Shown here in pieces: positions 9,093 through 19,917 of a DNA stretch of 64,000 bases. The position numbers were made by a program, and so were the translations under genes. The notes under the pieces were generated by a model, which saw nothing but the letters and a program-made list of their open reading frames with translations, was not told where the DNA came from and ran no database searches. This stretch comes from Bugula neritina. Its lineage: Eukaryota; Bryozoa; Gymnolaemata; Cheilostomatida; Bugulidae. Every line of letters begins with the position of its first letter. The first letter of the stretch is position 1. Where the stretch lies: NCBI GenBank assembly GCA_964035545.1, contig OZ037767.1:17884281-17948280 (forward strand). Direction: 5' to 3'.

Positions 9093-12002
9093 ATGGAAGC
9101 ACACCTAAACTGTGATCAATACACGCCAGAACAGTTTAGAAATAATATAAAAAATAATTCCAATTCTCTTACTATTTTGAATGTTAATGTACAAAGCCTT
9201 CGTAAAAATTTTGATTCCCTAGAAACATTTATGTTTAGTGTTCCTAAACCTTTTGATGTTGTTTGTATTACTGAAAGTTTTCTTTATGATAATGAAGTAC
9301 ATAATTTTCCCATAAATGATTATGTTTTTATAGGTAATCAGAGACAGAGTAAAGGAGGTGGTGTCGGGGCCTATGTGCGCAGTAGTGCTGTGGCTGAAGT
9401 CAAGGAAAGTCGAGCACTTTTTGCAGGCAGTGAATCTTTACATTTGGAGCTAAAGGGTGGTCTCTTTGGGTGCTTTAGGAGTGGTCTTCACCTCACAATC
9501 ATTTACAGGCAACCATCGGCGGACATTGGAGCTTTTCTCTCTGACCTGGAGCAGTACATCAGTTCTTCTAATTTTCCACATCATGTCATACTAGGTGATA
9601 TCAATATCGACACTCTTAAATCCGATCCTGTGAGTACATCTTACCTCAACATCCTATCCTGCTCTCATTTTATAAATTCAATTCAGATTCCTACACGATA
9701 CAATTCTTGCTTAGATCATATAAATGTTAATTTTTATGATAAATTCTTAACATCTGGAACAATAACAACAAGCATAGCAGATCACTTGCCTACTTTTATC
9801 AAAATAGAAAATTTAACTAACTATTTTAATATAACTAAATCTACAAACATTAGAAATTATAAGAAAATAAATGAAGAACTATTTTTGAAAGATCTTTCTA
9901 AAGTAGACTGGAACTCCAAAGTATATGCCAAGAAAGATGTGAATTCTAGGTATGACAGTTTCTTTAAAATATTTATGGATTTATGCAATAAACATGCTCC
10001 ATTAGTAAAATTCTCAACAAATTGGCCACGCAAACTTAAAACAAATAAAAGACCCTGGATTAGTGTTGAATTAATTAAGCTGATGAACAAAAGGGATTAT
10101 GTTTATAGACAATCCTTAAATTCCCCTCTAAACTTGAAACTTAAATTTAAACATAAAACTCTAAAAAATTTAGTTACGAAGAATTTGCGTAGATCCAAGA
10201 CTTTATATTTTGAATCTTTTTTTGAAAATACTTCAGATTCTAGTAAATGTTGGAAAGTCATAAACGAACATCTAGGAAAAAATCGATCAAAGAGATTAAA
10301 TGCTCCTAAAAGTTTAACATCTGAAAATATTACACTAACTGAAAATAAGGACATAGCAAACAGTTTTAATAAATACTTTACTTCCATAGGAACAACGTTA
10401 TCAAAGGAATTCACTGACGACAATTTTGATTTTACAGCTCAGAAGTCAGATAAAAAACTTGATGAACAGTTTAGCTTTACAAATATTGAAAGCACAGTCA
10501 TTGAAAGCTTACTTAAAGATGTAAACCCAGCCAAAGCTGCAGGATTAGATTTAGCTCCCACCAACCTAATAAAAATATCTGCATCTCATCTTTCAAAGCC
10601 TTTAGCTTACATTATAAACACAATTATCAATGATGGCGCTTTTCCAAATGAACTAAAAAAAGCTAAAGTTGTTCCTCTACACAAAAAAGGCATAGCTACT
10701 GATGTAAGTAATTACCGCCCAATTTCTATACTACCTGTTTTCAGTAAGATAGCTGAAAAGATTTTAAATAAGCAAATAGTAGATTTTCTAGAAAGCAAAA
10801 ATTATTTAACTGATAAGCAGTACGGCTTTAGACGAAATAGAAACACAAATATTGCCTTAATTAATCTAACAAATAAGGTTTTAAATGCCATGAACAATGG
10901 TAATTCTGTAGCTGGAATTTTCCTCGATTTTAGTAAGGCCTTTGACACAATAAATCATGAAATCTTATTAGCTAAATTAAAAATGCTCCACTTTTCAAGT
11001 CACAGTGTGAAGCTAATTAAAAATTATCTGTCCAATCGTCAACAGTCTACTATTATTAACAACACATATTCTGACTTTATTCATATCACATGTGGAGTAC
11101 CACAAGGATCCATACTTGGTCCCACACTATTCCTAATTTATATAAATGATCTTCCAGATGTGACTATGCATTTAGACCCTATATTATTTGCCGATGATAC
11201 GAACCTCTTCTTTGAATCAAAAAATCTATTAAACAATATGGACGTCATAAACTGTGAATTAAAGAAAATTGAAAATTGGTGCAATAAAAATAAATTAACT
11301 GTAAATATGAGTAAAACAAACTATATGATAATCAAAACAGCGCAAAATAAACAAGATTTAAATGGCTTTGCCTTAGAAATGTTTAACAAAAAATTAGTGG
11401 AAGTAAAATCAACTACCTTCTTAGGTATTATAATAGATTCACATCTTTCTTGGCAACAACATTGCAGCAAACTTTGTCAAAACCTAAGGCCCTTAGTAGG
11501 CTTGATAAGTAAATGTTCCAATCACCTACCTAGAAAAATTCTAATACAAATATATAACTCTTTTGTAAATTCTAAATTAACATATTGCCTAGAATCGTGG
11601 GGTAATGCAGCAAACATTTATCTTGAACCACTACATTTACTGCAAAAGAAAATACTGAGAATTATATATAAAAAGCATCACCTTTCCCCATCTAAACCAC
11701 TGTTTCTTAGTTCTTCAATCATGCCTATTCACACTCTACACAAATTCAAATTAATACTGCTCTCACATAAACTTTACTATTCTCAACTAACACATCTCAC
11801 ACATAACTATCCCACAAGATTTTCAGAGTTCAGCCTACAAACTCCTCCATCATCAACTGCTGCAGGTCAACGAAGAGTGGAATTCCAATGTTCGTCGCTA
11901 TGGAATAAATTGCCTAGTTCTATTCGTGCTGTGGAGAGGGAGGCTGGTTTCAAACTTGCCCTGAGAGACCATCTAATGGCAAATTTCCAGATAAAAAAAT
12001 AA
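9093..12002 (+). CDS. LINE ORF2: AP-like endonuclease and reverse transcriptase
   Basis: The product has 969 residues. The N-terminal APE-type endonuclease (about 25-240) shows the expected motifs: NVNVQSL with Asn32, TES with Glu61, IIYRQP, GDINID with Asp169 and Asn171, and ADH with Asp230-His231. A linker (240-460) leads to the reverse transcriptase (about 465-785), with KAAGLD (481-486), NYRPISILP (540-548), QYGFR (576-580), LDFSKAFDT (611-619), GVPQGSILGP (668-677), the catalytic FADD (699-702) and FLGIIID (777-783). The C-terminal region (785-969) contains the late RRVEF...LWNKLP signature common in CR1/Jockey-like proteins. No RNase H domain is seen. The enzyme nicks target DNA and copies element RNA onto the nick (target-primed reverse transcription). 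Length is normal for the group and all key residues are present, so it could be active. Clade assignment below the Jockey/CR1/L2 level is not possible by eye. Confidence 0.95.
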   Translation: MEAHLNCDQYTPEQFRNNIKNNSNSLTILNVNVQSLRKNFDSLETFMFSVPKPFDVVCITESFLYDNEVHNFPINDYVFIGNQRQSKGGGVGAYVRSSAVAEVKESRALFAGSESLHLELKGGLFGCFRSGLHLTIIYRQPSADIGAFLSDLEQYISSSNFPHHVILGDINIDTLKSDPVSTSYLNILSCSHFINSIQIPTRYNSCLDHINVNFYDKFLTSGTITTSIADHLPTFIKIENLTNYFNITKSTNIRNYKKINEELFLKDLSKVDWNSKVYAKKDVNSRYDSFFKIFMDLCNKHAPLVKFSTNWPRKLKTNKRPWISVELIKLMNKRDYVYRQSLNSPLNLKLKFKHKTLKNLVTKNLRRSKTLYFESFFENTSDSSKCWKVINEHLGKNRSKRLNAPKSLTSENITLTENKDIANSFNKYFTSIGTTLSKEFTDDNFDFTAQKSDKKLDEQFSFTNIESTVIESLLKDVNPAKAAGLDLAPTNLIKISASHLSKPLAYIINTIINDGAFPNELKKAKVVPLHKKGIATDVSNYRPISILPVFSKIAEKILNKQIVDFLESKNYLTDKQYGFRRNRNTNIALINLTNKVLNAMNNGNSVAGIFLDFSKAFDTINHEILLAKLKMLHFSSHSVKLIKNYLSNRQQSTIINNTYSDFIHITCGVPQGSILGPTLFLIYINDLPDVTMHLDPILFADDTNLFFESKNLLNNMDVINCELKKIENWCNKNKLTVNMSKTNYMIIKTAQNKQDLNGFALEMFNKKLVEVKSTTFLGIIIDSHLSWQQHCSKLCQNLRPLVGLISKCSNHLPRKILIQIYNSFVNSKLTYCLESWGNAANIYLEPLHLLQKKILRIIYKKHHLSPSKPLFLSSSIMPIHTLHKFKLILLSHKLYYSQLTHLTHNYPTRFSEFSLQTPPSSTAAGQRRVEFQCSSLWNKLPSSIRAVEREAGFKLALRDHLMANFQIKK

Positions 12003-12190
12003 TACTTTTTTAAGTTGCTAAAACTTCCAAAAACCTAAACAAAAATCTTATATAACTGTCAACCATTCATGGCTCGGTGCCCCGACTAGCTACAGTGCTA
12101 TTGCGCCATAGGCCCTGTCATTTTGTTTATTTTTTTTCTCAATTAATTTTTTCCCGACTATGACAAAATAAAAAACAAACAAACAAACAT
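12003..12190 (+). other. LINE 3' region with CAAA-type tail
   Basis: About 160 bp of unique sequence follows the ORF2 stop, including GGCTCGGTGCCCCGAC (12071-12086) and a T-rich stretch. It ends in A-rich sequence with three or four CAAA units (about 12173-12188) directly at satellite 2. A short microsatellite tail rather than long poly-A is typical of several CR1/L2-like LINEs and marks the priming end of the insertion. Confidence 0.8.
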
Positions 12191-12400
12191 ACTGAAATAC
12201 ACTGTAACAAACTGAAATACACGGCAACACATTGGAATATACTGCAACATACCCTAATATATTGTAATATACTGAAATATACTGCAACATACCGCAACAT
12301 ACTGAAATACACTGTAACAAACTGAAATACACTGCAACACATTGGAATATACTGCAACATACCCTAATATATTGAAATATACTGAAATATACTGCAACAT
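12191..12400 (+). repeat. Satellite 2, fragment between the LINE and E2
   Basis: It consists of twenty-one 10-bp units. Bases 12191-12374 are identical to 8051-8234. It ends with ACTGCAACAT at 12400, and E2 starts immediately. The next unit expected from the 110-bp phrase, ACCGCAACAT, is found at 18343 on the far side of E2. Confidence 0.93.
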
Positions 12401-12421
12401 CACAGCATAGTTAAGGTCATC
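12400..12421 (+). repeat. E2 left terminal inverted repeat
   Basis: It reads TCACAGCATAG and then TTAAGGTCATCC. The 12-bp core is the exact reverse complement of 18320-18331. The CACAG start matches both ends of E1. Beyond about 22 bp the similarity to the right end fades. Confidence 0.75.
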
Positions 12422-13964
12422 CCCAGTGAAATATCATCTCATAATCTAGTCTCAGTTCCTAGTTGCTATTGCTCTGTGGGCGGCATGCGTGTTGCCTACT
12501 TGTCATAATTTAGCATGAGGTTGAACAATTGCCAACAGACCATCAAAGTAGCTAGGGCTGCACCTGTTCATATTACAACCATCGCTACAACAATCTATTG
12601 AGCAAGTATGTGGTCATGGCAAGCCTCAGCATCACCTCATTATTATTATTATTACAACAAACCAGTGGTTCGTTTCATGTGCAATGTACTTGATGTACAA
12701 AGGAAGATAATTTTTGTAACTTCTTTTTCAACTAACCTTGTAAAACTCTTTCAGATTCAGATTCAAATGCTAAAGCTAACTCAATATTTATCCATTTGCC
12801 TAGTCTAATAAAGTTGTTAATAATTACAGGCTTGACTACAACTTAACAAATAATTTAGAGATGCTCTTCTCTCAAAGCATACTGTTTTTATGCTAGACTA
12901 ATAATCTATCTATTCACTACCATTGACTAACTTAAAGCCAAAATTACCTTCACCATTAAAATCCTCTTCTAGTTGCAAAAACACTTCTCATTGCTAAACT
13001 ATTACAATCAGTTACAGACTCTGCACAATAGTTTAGATTAGTGAAGAGACTTGCATATAGGTCAGATAGTCATGTGTGAGATTTTGTTGGTAGCTGTAAA
13101 GATCAGTTATGCAGACTTTTGTGTGGCCACTTTGAGTTTAGATGGTTTGGGTAAAGCATTTTATTGCTGCAAGTTTCTAATATAGCTAGTAGGTACTTTT
13201 GTGGTTCCATTGTACATTAGTATAAGCATTAATCAGCACTTATTGAAGTGAGTTGGAACTTGGAACTATATAAAAGGTTAGACCGTGAGCCTGTGCTTTA
13301 AATATATTCTATTCGCTCTCTGTTGTATACAGTCTAAACTTTAAAAGGTCCATTCAACCTTAAATTGCTACTAGCTAAATGTCCAAAAATTGGCTATGAG
13401 CTGTATCTTGCTGCCTTGCACTGAGAAATAAATTTGAGGCCAGCAAACAACTGGGCTCCTTTGTACTCCTGGCAGCTACTATCAATAGTTGGTTATCATA
13501 GCTGCGCAGTGTTCACTCAAGCATGATATCATCGGCTTGCTGTATACCAACTCAGAGCCAAGATTATCAACTATTTTATGTTTCTAAATTTAGCATCTAA
13601 TAGAAAAAGCTGCGTCTAGTTAGACTGACTGACGCTATGCTTGCCTGAGTGAGAAATCCAAGATGAACAGTTTTAATCTTAGCTAGACAAGAATTGAGAA
13701 TTTGAAGAGAAAACCTCCTTAAGATAAAAGAAGATGTCAAGTGAATTTAGTTTTGTTTCCGGCCTGATAGGTGTCAGTTAATCAGCTCAGATATAACTAG
13801 CAATGCATTTTCCATTATTCTGATGCTGCAGTTATAATATTCCATAACAAGAATTGACTTAATAATTTAGGCATATGCACCAAATTAACCAGTTTTATTC
13901 AAGTTAACACCAGATAGCCATTGCTAAAGATCAAAACGAAAATCAGTGTGGATTTTCAAACATA

Positions 13965-13970
<6 letters not shown>
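12422..13970. other. E2 interior, left part: no gene recognised
   Basis: AT-rich unique sequence. A short ATT microsatellite lies at about 12638-12655. A 66-codon ATG frame (12608-12808, + strand) overlaps this microsatellite, shows no motif, and is not called a gene. Nothing else stands out. Confidence 0.65.

Positions 13971-14020
<50 letters not shown>
13971..14020. repeat. (TA)25 microsatellite
   Basis: Fifty bases of pure TA dinucleotide lie between an AATATAA lead-in and CACGTATGG. Such tracts can extrude as cruciforms and often vary in length between individuals. Confidence 0.97.
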
Positions 14021-14023
<3 letters not shown>

Positions 14024-15665
14024 GTATGGTCAGGCATAGAAGTAGCAAGTTCAATAAATAATGCAAACATGCAGAAGGTGTAACAGCTGTGTACTTTTGT
14101 GAAGGAATAAGTCAGGGCTTTTTTATAGCAATACATCCTATAAGTATCTTACAAACATGGGGGAAATAATAGGTTAGTTCTCTAATTACTTTTCTTAAAC
14201 ATACATTACAATAGTGAATGTAAAAACCGATTTTGTAAAAAAGCAGAATCTATAAAAATTCAACCTGCAAAAGCCTAACTAAAAGGCACATTGCTGGGGT
14301 GATTAGTCCTGTCAGTTATTAATAATTTTAGTTTTTATATCCGTTGATAAAAGTACTACTTTTGCAGGTAGATTCTTGATATATAGGTGTCAGTTGTAGA
14401 GTATTATGCTTTTTAAACATAGAAATATATCGTCTTGCAAGAGTAGAGAATCTAAAGATCCTAAGAGCTGATGCTGACATAGAAAGGATGTGCTGAGTAC
14501 ACATGCTATAGCATTTCTTTGACAAAACCTAATCATCTAGTAGCCCACTTGTCTTTGGAACTCAATCTAAAAATATAAAAGGCAGTTTTCTCAATACATT
14601 GAAAAGTAATTTGCAACATTTTGAATTTGAATTAAATTGTTCATACACCACAGTTAGTACTAGAGTAGGCTAATCTATATTCTGTAAAATCTACCTATAC
14701 GGTAATCAGATCAAAGCTGCCAGCTGGTAACTTTTTAAAAAACACAGCTCATAATTACAATTACTATTAGGTTGGATGCTCCCTTGAAATTGTATTTTTC
14801 AAATAATTTCTTAGTAGATATGATTGCCATGATGACTCCAATTCTTTTGAAACATATGCTTATAATGTATTTTAAGTTGGTCACTCACAGTAAATGTAGT
14901 TTGGTATGCAAGTAGTAGTTCAATGAGAGTTACTAAAGAGAAGATTTTTAGTGCAAAACTATATTTTCTATGAGCCTACTCAACTACAGTACTCTAAATA
15001 ATTGGAGAAAAAAAGTGAGTCAATAATAAATTTGGCTGTTTTTCTTACATAATGATAAAATGAACTCTGACAATTTTGATCTAGTCTTACAGTCTTAGTA
15101 ATAGTTCTACCATCAATGCATTCTTATTATACCATGCCTTTTTTATGAATATAAAACTCAATTTTGAAGTTTAGTTATACTATAATAATAATAATAATAT
15201 GAATATGAATATAATATTAATAATAGATATAATACGCAGTATAGGTCTACTGTAATACTAATAGTACAACTATAGAAATCCTATAAAATTAATAAAAAAT
15301 AAATATAGGCTACTATTGCTTGAAAGCAATATGAAATATGCGAATTTGCTGAAGGAAGCAGTGGTACTCACTTACCCTTGAAGTTAAACTCTTAAAGTTA
15401 ATCAAAGTACACTCTTTCATCCTAGGTTTGAGAGGTAAAAGACATTTTTCACTCCATTTTGAAATGATATTCCCACCGCCAGTTGGCAAGTTCACTTCAC
15501 AGATTGCGTTTTAACATCGAATTTTTTATTTACCGAGCTAGCTTTTACTAGTAACATATCCAATCGGGCAAGATAAGTAACGCTTACAGCTACGTATGAT
15601 ATTATGCAGAGCAATTTGTTTGAGGACAGTGCACCGCAGCTGCGGAATGACTAGGGTAGGTTTTC
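14021..15665. other. E2 interior, middle part: no gene recognised
   Basis: Unique AT-rich sequence, with a short TAA/ATA microsatellite at about 15181-15201. Frames of 60-70 codons on the minus strand (13924-14136, 14328-14525, 15313-15495) have no motifs and unremarkable composition; the first simply reads through the TA tract. I see no promoter, RNA gene or exon that I can support. Confidence 0.65.
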
Positions 15666-16469
15666 GGGGGAGGGGGGGTGAATGTAAATTATAAACGTTC
15701 TATGTGCTTTTTTGAAAGCATTATGATAGCATACGCTTTAGTCATTTATATGTAAAATATAACCTATTGTTTTATAAATTATAATTTACTTATTTATTTA
15801 TTTTATTATTGTTTTAAAAACTTGATAAAACTTTGAACACCCCTCATAATACCACAACCACACTCCACTCCTTTAGTTATAACCTAATTAGATTAGAAGT
15901 CACATCTTCAATACAAACAAGCTATTCCGATTGGGGGGGGGGAGGGGGTGAATGTAAATTATAAACGTTCTATGTGCTTTTATGAAAGCATTATGATAGC
16001 ATATGCTTTAGTCATTTATATGTAAAATAAAACCTATTGTTTTATAAATTATAATTTACTTATTTATTTATTTTACTATTGTTTTAAAAACTTGATAAAA
16101 CTTTGAACACCCCCTCATAATACCACAATCCACTCCACTCCTTTAGTTATAACCTAATTAGATTAGAAGTCACATCTTCAATACAAACAAGCTATTCCGA
16201 TTGGGGGGGGGGAGGGGGTGAATGTAAATTATAAACGTTCTATGTGCTTTTATGAAAGCATTATGATAGCATATGCTTTAGTCATTTATATGTAAAATAA
16301 AACCTATGGTTTTATAAATTATAATTTACTTATTTATTTATTTTACTATTGTTTTAAAAACTTGATAAAACTTTGAACACCCCTCATAATACCACAATCC
16401 ACTCCACTCCTTTAGTTATAACCTAATTAGATTAGAAGTCACATCTTCAATACAAACAAGCTATTCCGA
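15666..16469 (+). repeat. 270-bp tandem repeat, three copies, each led by a G run
   Basis: Three near-identical units occupy 15666-15930, 15931-16200 and 16201-16469. Each begins with a run of 10 or more G broken by one A, followed by GTGAATGTAAATTATAAACG, an AT-rich body with TTATTTATTTATTTTA, and an end at GCTATTCCGA. Copies 2 and 3 differ by only a few bases, including a one-base deletion in a C run. Copy 1 is slightly more different and has a shorter G run. The high identity indicates recent tandem duplication. Confidence 0.95.
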
Positions 16470-18000
16470 TGTCTGCTGCTGTCATTAGCTTGAAACTGCA
16501 GTGAAGCTCTTATAACTGAGCTATATAGTAGGCTGAAAGTGCACTACCTATAGTTAGCTACCAATGTTATGAATTGGTGTAAGCAGTAAAGGAAATGAGT
16601 AGTATATGTGTACAGAAACTTGTACTCAAATGCTTATAGAACCCCATAGTTACGGTTATTTGAGATTCAGTCAGGTCCAAAAGAAATTGTGAAATTAAAT
16701 ACCCATTTATATTACATCATGCTGAATCTGGTCACATAATTGGCTATTTAAAGCTAATTGTAATTAAAACCATATTGCAATATAAAATGACCTGCCTAAG
16801 TTGCTCCTTATTGACGAGTAGTCTAGTTGGGCATTTAAGTTCAAACCATGAGCTCATTTCAGCTAAAAATAGCAGCACCTTGTCACTGCCTATGAATGCT
16901 TGCATGGTCACTTGCCAGAGCCATTAGCAAAATGGCTTACTGCTATTGCAAGCCTGCTACATACAATCCTCCTACGTGCAAGCACTATTTATCAACCAGA
17001 AACTACTTATTTAATTGTAAGCTACCAGAATTTTAATACTATAATATTATAAAAAAAAGTTGTCTGGTAGGTGCGATATAAGCAGAAAAGCTTAAACAGC
17101 CTAAATTCTTATTTTTTTTTAAGAAATTCTAATTTGGTAACATGTCGGAATTCTCTCTAAACTTCTTAAGCTGCATCTCACCGCCTGTAATAGGCCCAAT
17201 AATACGAAATGCAAGGTTTAATTTCTCAATGCCCTCATCACTGCACATACCTCATACTTATTATACTTAGCTGATAAAACTTTACTACTATTGTTGAAAG
17301 AAAGTTATGCAGTTACTATTCAATTGACTAAGAATTCTCTCCAACAATTTTGTAGATTCTGAAAAAAAAGTTAATGTTTTAAAAAAACAATACAGTGAGT
17401 TTGGTTACAGATATATTATTAGTATAATTTAGATTACTCTACAGAACAACAAATTTGCATTGAAACCACACACAAAAGGCATAAAATTTAGTGGCCTTAA
17501 CTCTCACTAGCATCCTAAGATGTCTGGGTTATCATACAGGCTGTATTACTAAACTGCTTTGCACTAGAAAGAAACAAGTCAAAGCAAGAAATGTACGCAG
17601 GCTTCAGAAACTGCTTCATATAAATACAACTAAAATCTAGATTCAGGGTAGATTGCGCATTGTACAGCCTCGCGTCTATATTCTATGGGCAGTACAACAA
17701 TATTGCAACCACCAAGATTCCAACTACTAGCTACTGTAATAAAATAACCAGCCTCATACCGCGTTTTACTCATACCGCAGTTTACTGCAGAGATGAACTT
17801 TAACCCTTTGGTTTAGCGCGCACAACATGAATCGTAGGCCGCATTAGCTCCCTGTAATCATTATGATAGCTACAATGCAGCGCAGCTCTACCATGTTCAG
17901 CCAAGCGTGCAGACTAAGCGAGATGTAAAATTTTTAATAAAATCAGTGTATAAATTACACGTTTACACCAATTCTATTGAGGTTATCTGAAAACTTTAAA
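16470..18000. other. E2 interior, right part: no gene recognised
   Basis: AT-rich unique sequence with no long frame on either strand and no repeat evident by eye. Near 17810-17835 there is a GC-richer patch (TTTAGCGCGCA) without an assignable function. Confidence 0.6.
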
Positions 18001-18280
18001 AAGCCTCTAATAGACAAATATCTTATAACACTATATTTTTATTTTTGCAGAGATTTGTTGCTTGGGAATTGAATAATTCGTGGGGCACTGAGACCATGTT
18101 TTTTTATGCGAAAATGGATTATTCTTGACTGTTTTTGGAGCATAAAAATGCAACGGGTTGAGTAGGTAGAGATTTTAAAAAAGCCTCGAATAGAGCAGCA
18201 TAATATTTACAAGATGGTTTTTGATTTTTGATTCTAGTTTAAAATTAGTCGAGTTATGAGTGGGGCACTGTTTCATATAT
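18001..18280 (+). repeat. Degenerate 180-bp direct repeat near the E2 right end
   Basis: AAGCCTC-AATAGA at 18001 recurs at 18181, and TGGGGCACTG at 18081 recurs at 18261, both with an offset of exactly 180. A TTTTT-ATTTTTG-like block lies between them in each copy. The intervening bases are diverged. Subterminal repeats of this kind are common in DNA transposons, where they can bind transposase; that role is inferred only. Confidence 0.55.
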
Positions 18281-18319
18281 AATTATAATGGAGCAATGAA
18301 ATTACTGATTCAGTAGAAG

Positions 18320-18342
18320 GATGACCTTAATCAAGCTGCGAT
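18320..18342 (-). repeat. E2 right terminal inverted repeat
   Basis: Read on the minus strand it gives TCGCAGCTTGA and then TTAAGGTCATCC. The core matches the left end perfectly over 12 bp and the E1 ends over 10 bp (TTAAGGTCAT). The satellite unit ACCGCAACAT starts at 18343. Confidence 0.75.
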
Positions 18343-19770
18343 ACCGCAACATACTGAAATACACTGTAACAAACTGAAACACACTGCAACACATTGGTAT
18401 ATACTGCAACATACCCAAATATATGGTAATATACTGAAATATACTGAAATACATTGTAAAACACTTAAAAATACTGCAACATACTGAAAGACACTACAAC
18501 TCACTGAAGTATAGTGTAATATACGGAAATGTACTGTAACATACTGATATTTACTGTAACACACTGAAATATACTGCAACATACTGAAATACACTGTAAC
18601 GTACCGAAATAAACTGCAACATACTGCAACATACTGAATTACACTGTAACATAATGAAATAAACTGCAACATACTGCAACATACTGAAGCACACTGTAAA
18701 ATATTGAAATACACTGCAAGACATTGGAATATACTGCAACACACTGAAATATACTGCAACACACTGAAATATACAGCAACATACTGCAACATACTGAAAT
18801 ACACTGTACCATACTGCAACATACTGAAATACACACATTGGAATATACTGCAACACACTGAAATATACTGCAACATACTGAAGTATACTGCAACATACTG
18901 TAACGTACTGAAACACTGCAACAAACTGCAACATACTGAAGTACACTGTACATATTGAAAAACACTGCAACACACTGAAATATACAGCAACACACTGAAA
19001 TATACTGCAAAAATACTGAAATATACTTCGACATACTGCAACATACTGAAAGACACTACAACCCACTGAAGTATAGTGCAATATACAGAAATGTACTGTA
19101 ACATACTGATATTTACTGTAACACACTGAAATATGCTGCAACATACTGAAATGCACTGTAACATGCCGGAATAAGCTGCAACATACTGCAACATACTGAA
19201 ATAAACTGTAACATACTAAAATACCCTGCAACATACTAAAATACACTGCAACATTTTGCAACATACTTCAACATACTGAAATACACTGTAACATAATAAA
19301 ATACACTGCAACACATTGAAACATACTGCAACAAACCCAAATATATTGTAATATACTGAAATATACTGCAACATACCGCAACATACTGAAAAACACTGTA
19401 ACAAACTGAAATACGCTGCAACACATTGGAATATACTGCAACATACCCAAATAAATGGTAATATACTTAAATATACTGAAATACACTGTAACACATTGAA
19501 AAATACTGCAACATACTTAAATACACTACAACTCACTGAAGTATAGGGTAATATATGGAAATGTACTCTAACATACTGATATTTACTGCAACACGCTGAA
19601 ATATACTGCAACATACTGAAATACACTGTAACATACCAAAATAAACTGCAACATACTGCAACATAGTGAAATACACTGTAACATAATGAAATACACTGCA
19701 ACACATTGAAATATACTGCAACATACTGAAATGTACTGCAACATACTGAAATACACTGCAACATATCGAA

Positions 19771-19786
19771 GTATATCGTAATATAC
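19771..19786. repeat. Representative copy of the CpG-bearing dyad variant GTATATCGTAATATAC
   Basis: This 16-bp inverted repeat has 6-bp arms around CGTA. It sits in a 30-40 bp variant phrase (ATCGAA before it, GGACATGT after it) that carries three CpGs, whereas ordinary units have none. Exact copies also start at 20549, 21639, 22737, 24236, 29831, 34440, 41496, 47851, 54141, 54888, 58265 and 61475. A protein-binding role is possible but not shown. Confidence 0.8.
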
Positions 19787-19917
19787 GGACATGTACTGTA
19801 ACATACTGAAACATACTGAAACATACTGAAAAATACTGAAAAATACTGAAACATACTGAAATACACTGCAACATACTAAAATACACTGCAACATTCTGCA
19901 ACATACTTCAACATATT

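Larger units (their letters stand above)
8271..12190 (+). mobile_element. Non-LTR retrotransposon (LINE, Jockey/CR1/L2-like), both ORFs open
   Basis: This is an element of about 3.9 kb with a very short 5' leader (8271-8319), ORF1 (8320-9030), a 62-bp spacer, ORF2 (9093-12002) and a 3' region ending in a CAAA-type tail. It lies within satellite 2. The array before it ends ACTGCAACAT ACTGCAACAT, and the array after it resumes ACTGAAATAC ACTGTAACAA, the order seen at 8041-8070. The insertion therefore keeps the 10-bp register, and any target duplication is no longer than about 5 bp (AACAT) and cannot be separated from the tail. Both frames are free of stops and frameshifts, suggesting recent arrival. 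The 5' end may be slightly truncated, since a 49-bp leader is short. Confidence 0.93.
12401..18342. mobile_element. Element E2: 5.9-kb non-coding insertion in satellite 2
   Basis: Satellite 2 stops at 12400 and resumes at 18343 exactly one unit later, so this block is an insertion. The two ends are inverted copies over about 20 bp, with a perfect 12-bp core (TTAAGGTCATCC) and a partly matching outer part (CACAGCATAG and CGCAGCTTGA). The same core lies at the ends of E1. Target AT is either duplicated (two bases) or split without duplication; the sequence cannot tell these apart. No transposase, replicase or other protein can be recognised. Internal features are a (TA)25 tract, a 3-copy 270-bp tandem repeat and a degenerate 180-bp direct repeat near the right end. 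It is best read as a non-autonomous or decayed member of an unassigned DNA transposon family. Confidence 0.7.

Noticed and set aside
9857-10423. Minus-strand frames of 77 and 106 codons inside LINE ORF2
   Set aside because: Shadows of the + strand ORF2, which carries all the recognisable motifs.
8046-12374. A 189-bp target-site duplication flanking the LINE (8046-8234 and 12186-12374)
   Set aside because: The copies are identical, but the left one does not reach the LINE 5' end. The 110/220-bp satellite periodicity explains the match, and the array is in register without any long duplication.
12608-15495. Short frames of 60-70 codons in E2 on both strands
   Set aside because: No motifs or conserved composition; two overlap microsatellites (ATT and TA).
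12400-18342. E2 as a Helitron
   Set aside because: The A/T insertion step fits, but the CTRR end with 3' hairpin is not evident and the ends are inverted repeats. No Rep/helicase sequence is present. Left unassigned.
19761-19800. CENP-B box in the CpG-bearing variant phrase
   Set aside because: The required TTCG...A..CGGG pattern is not present on either strand; only partial TTCG resemblance.
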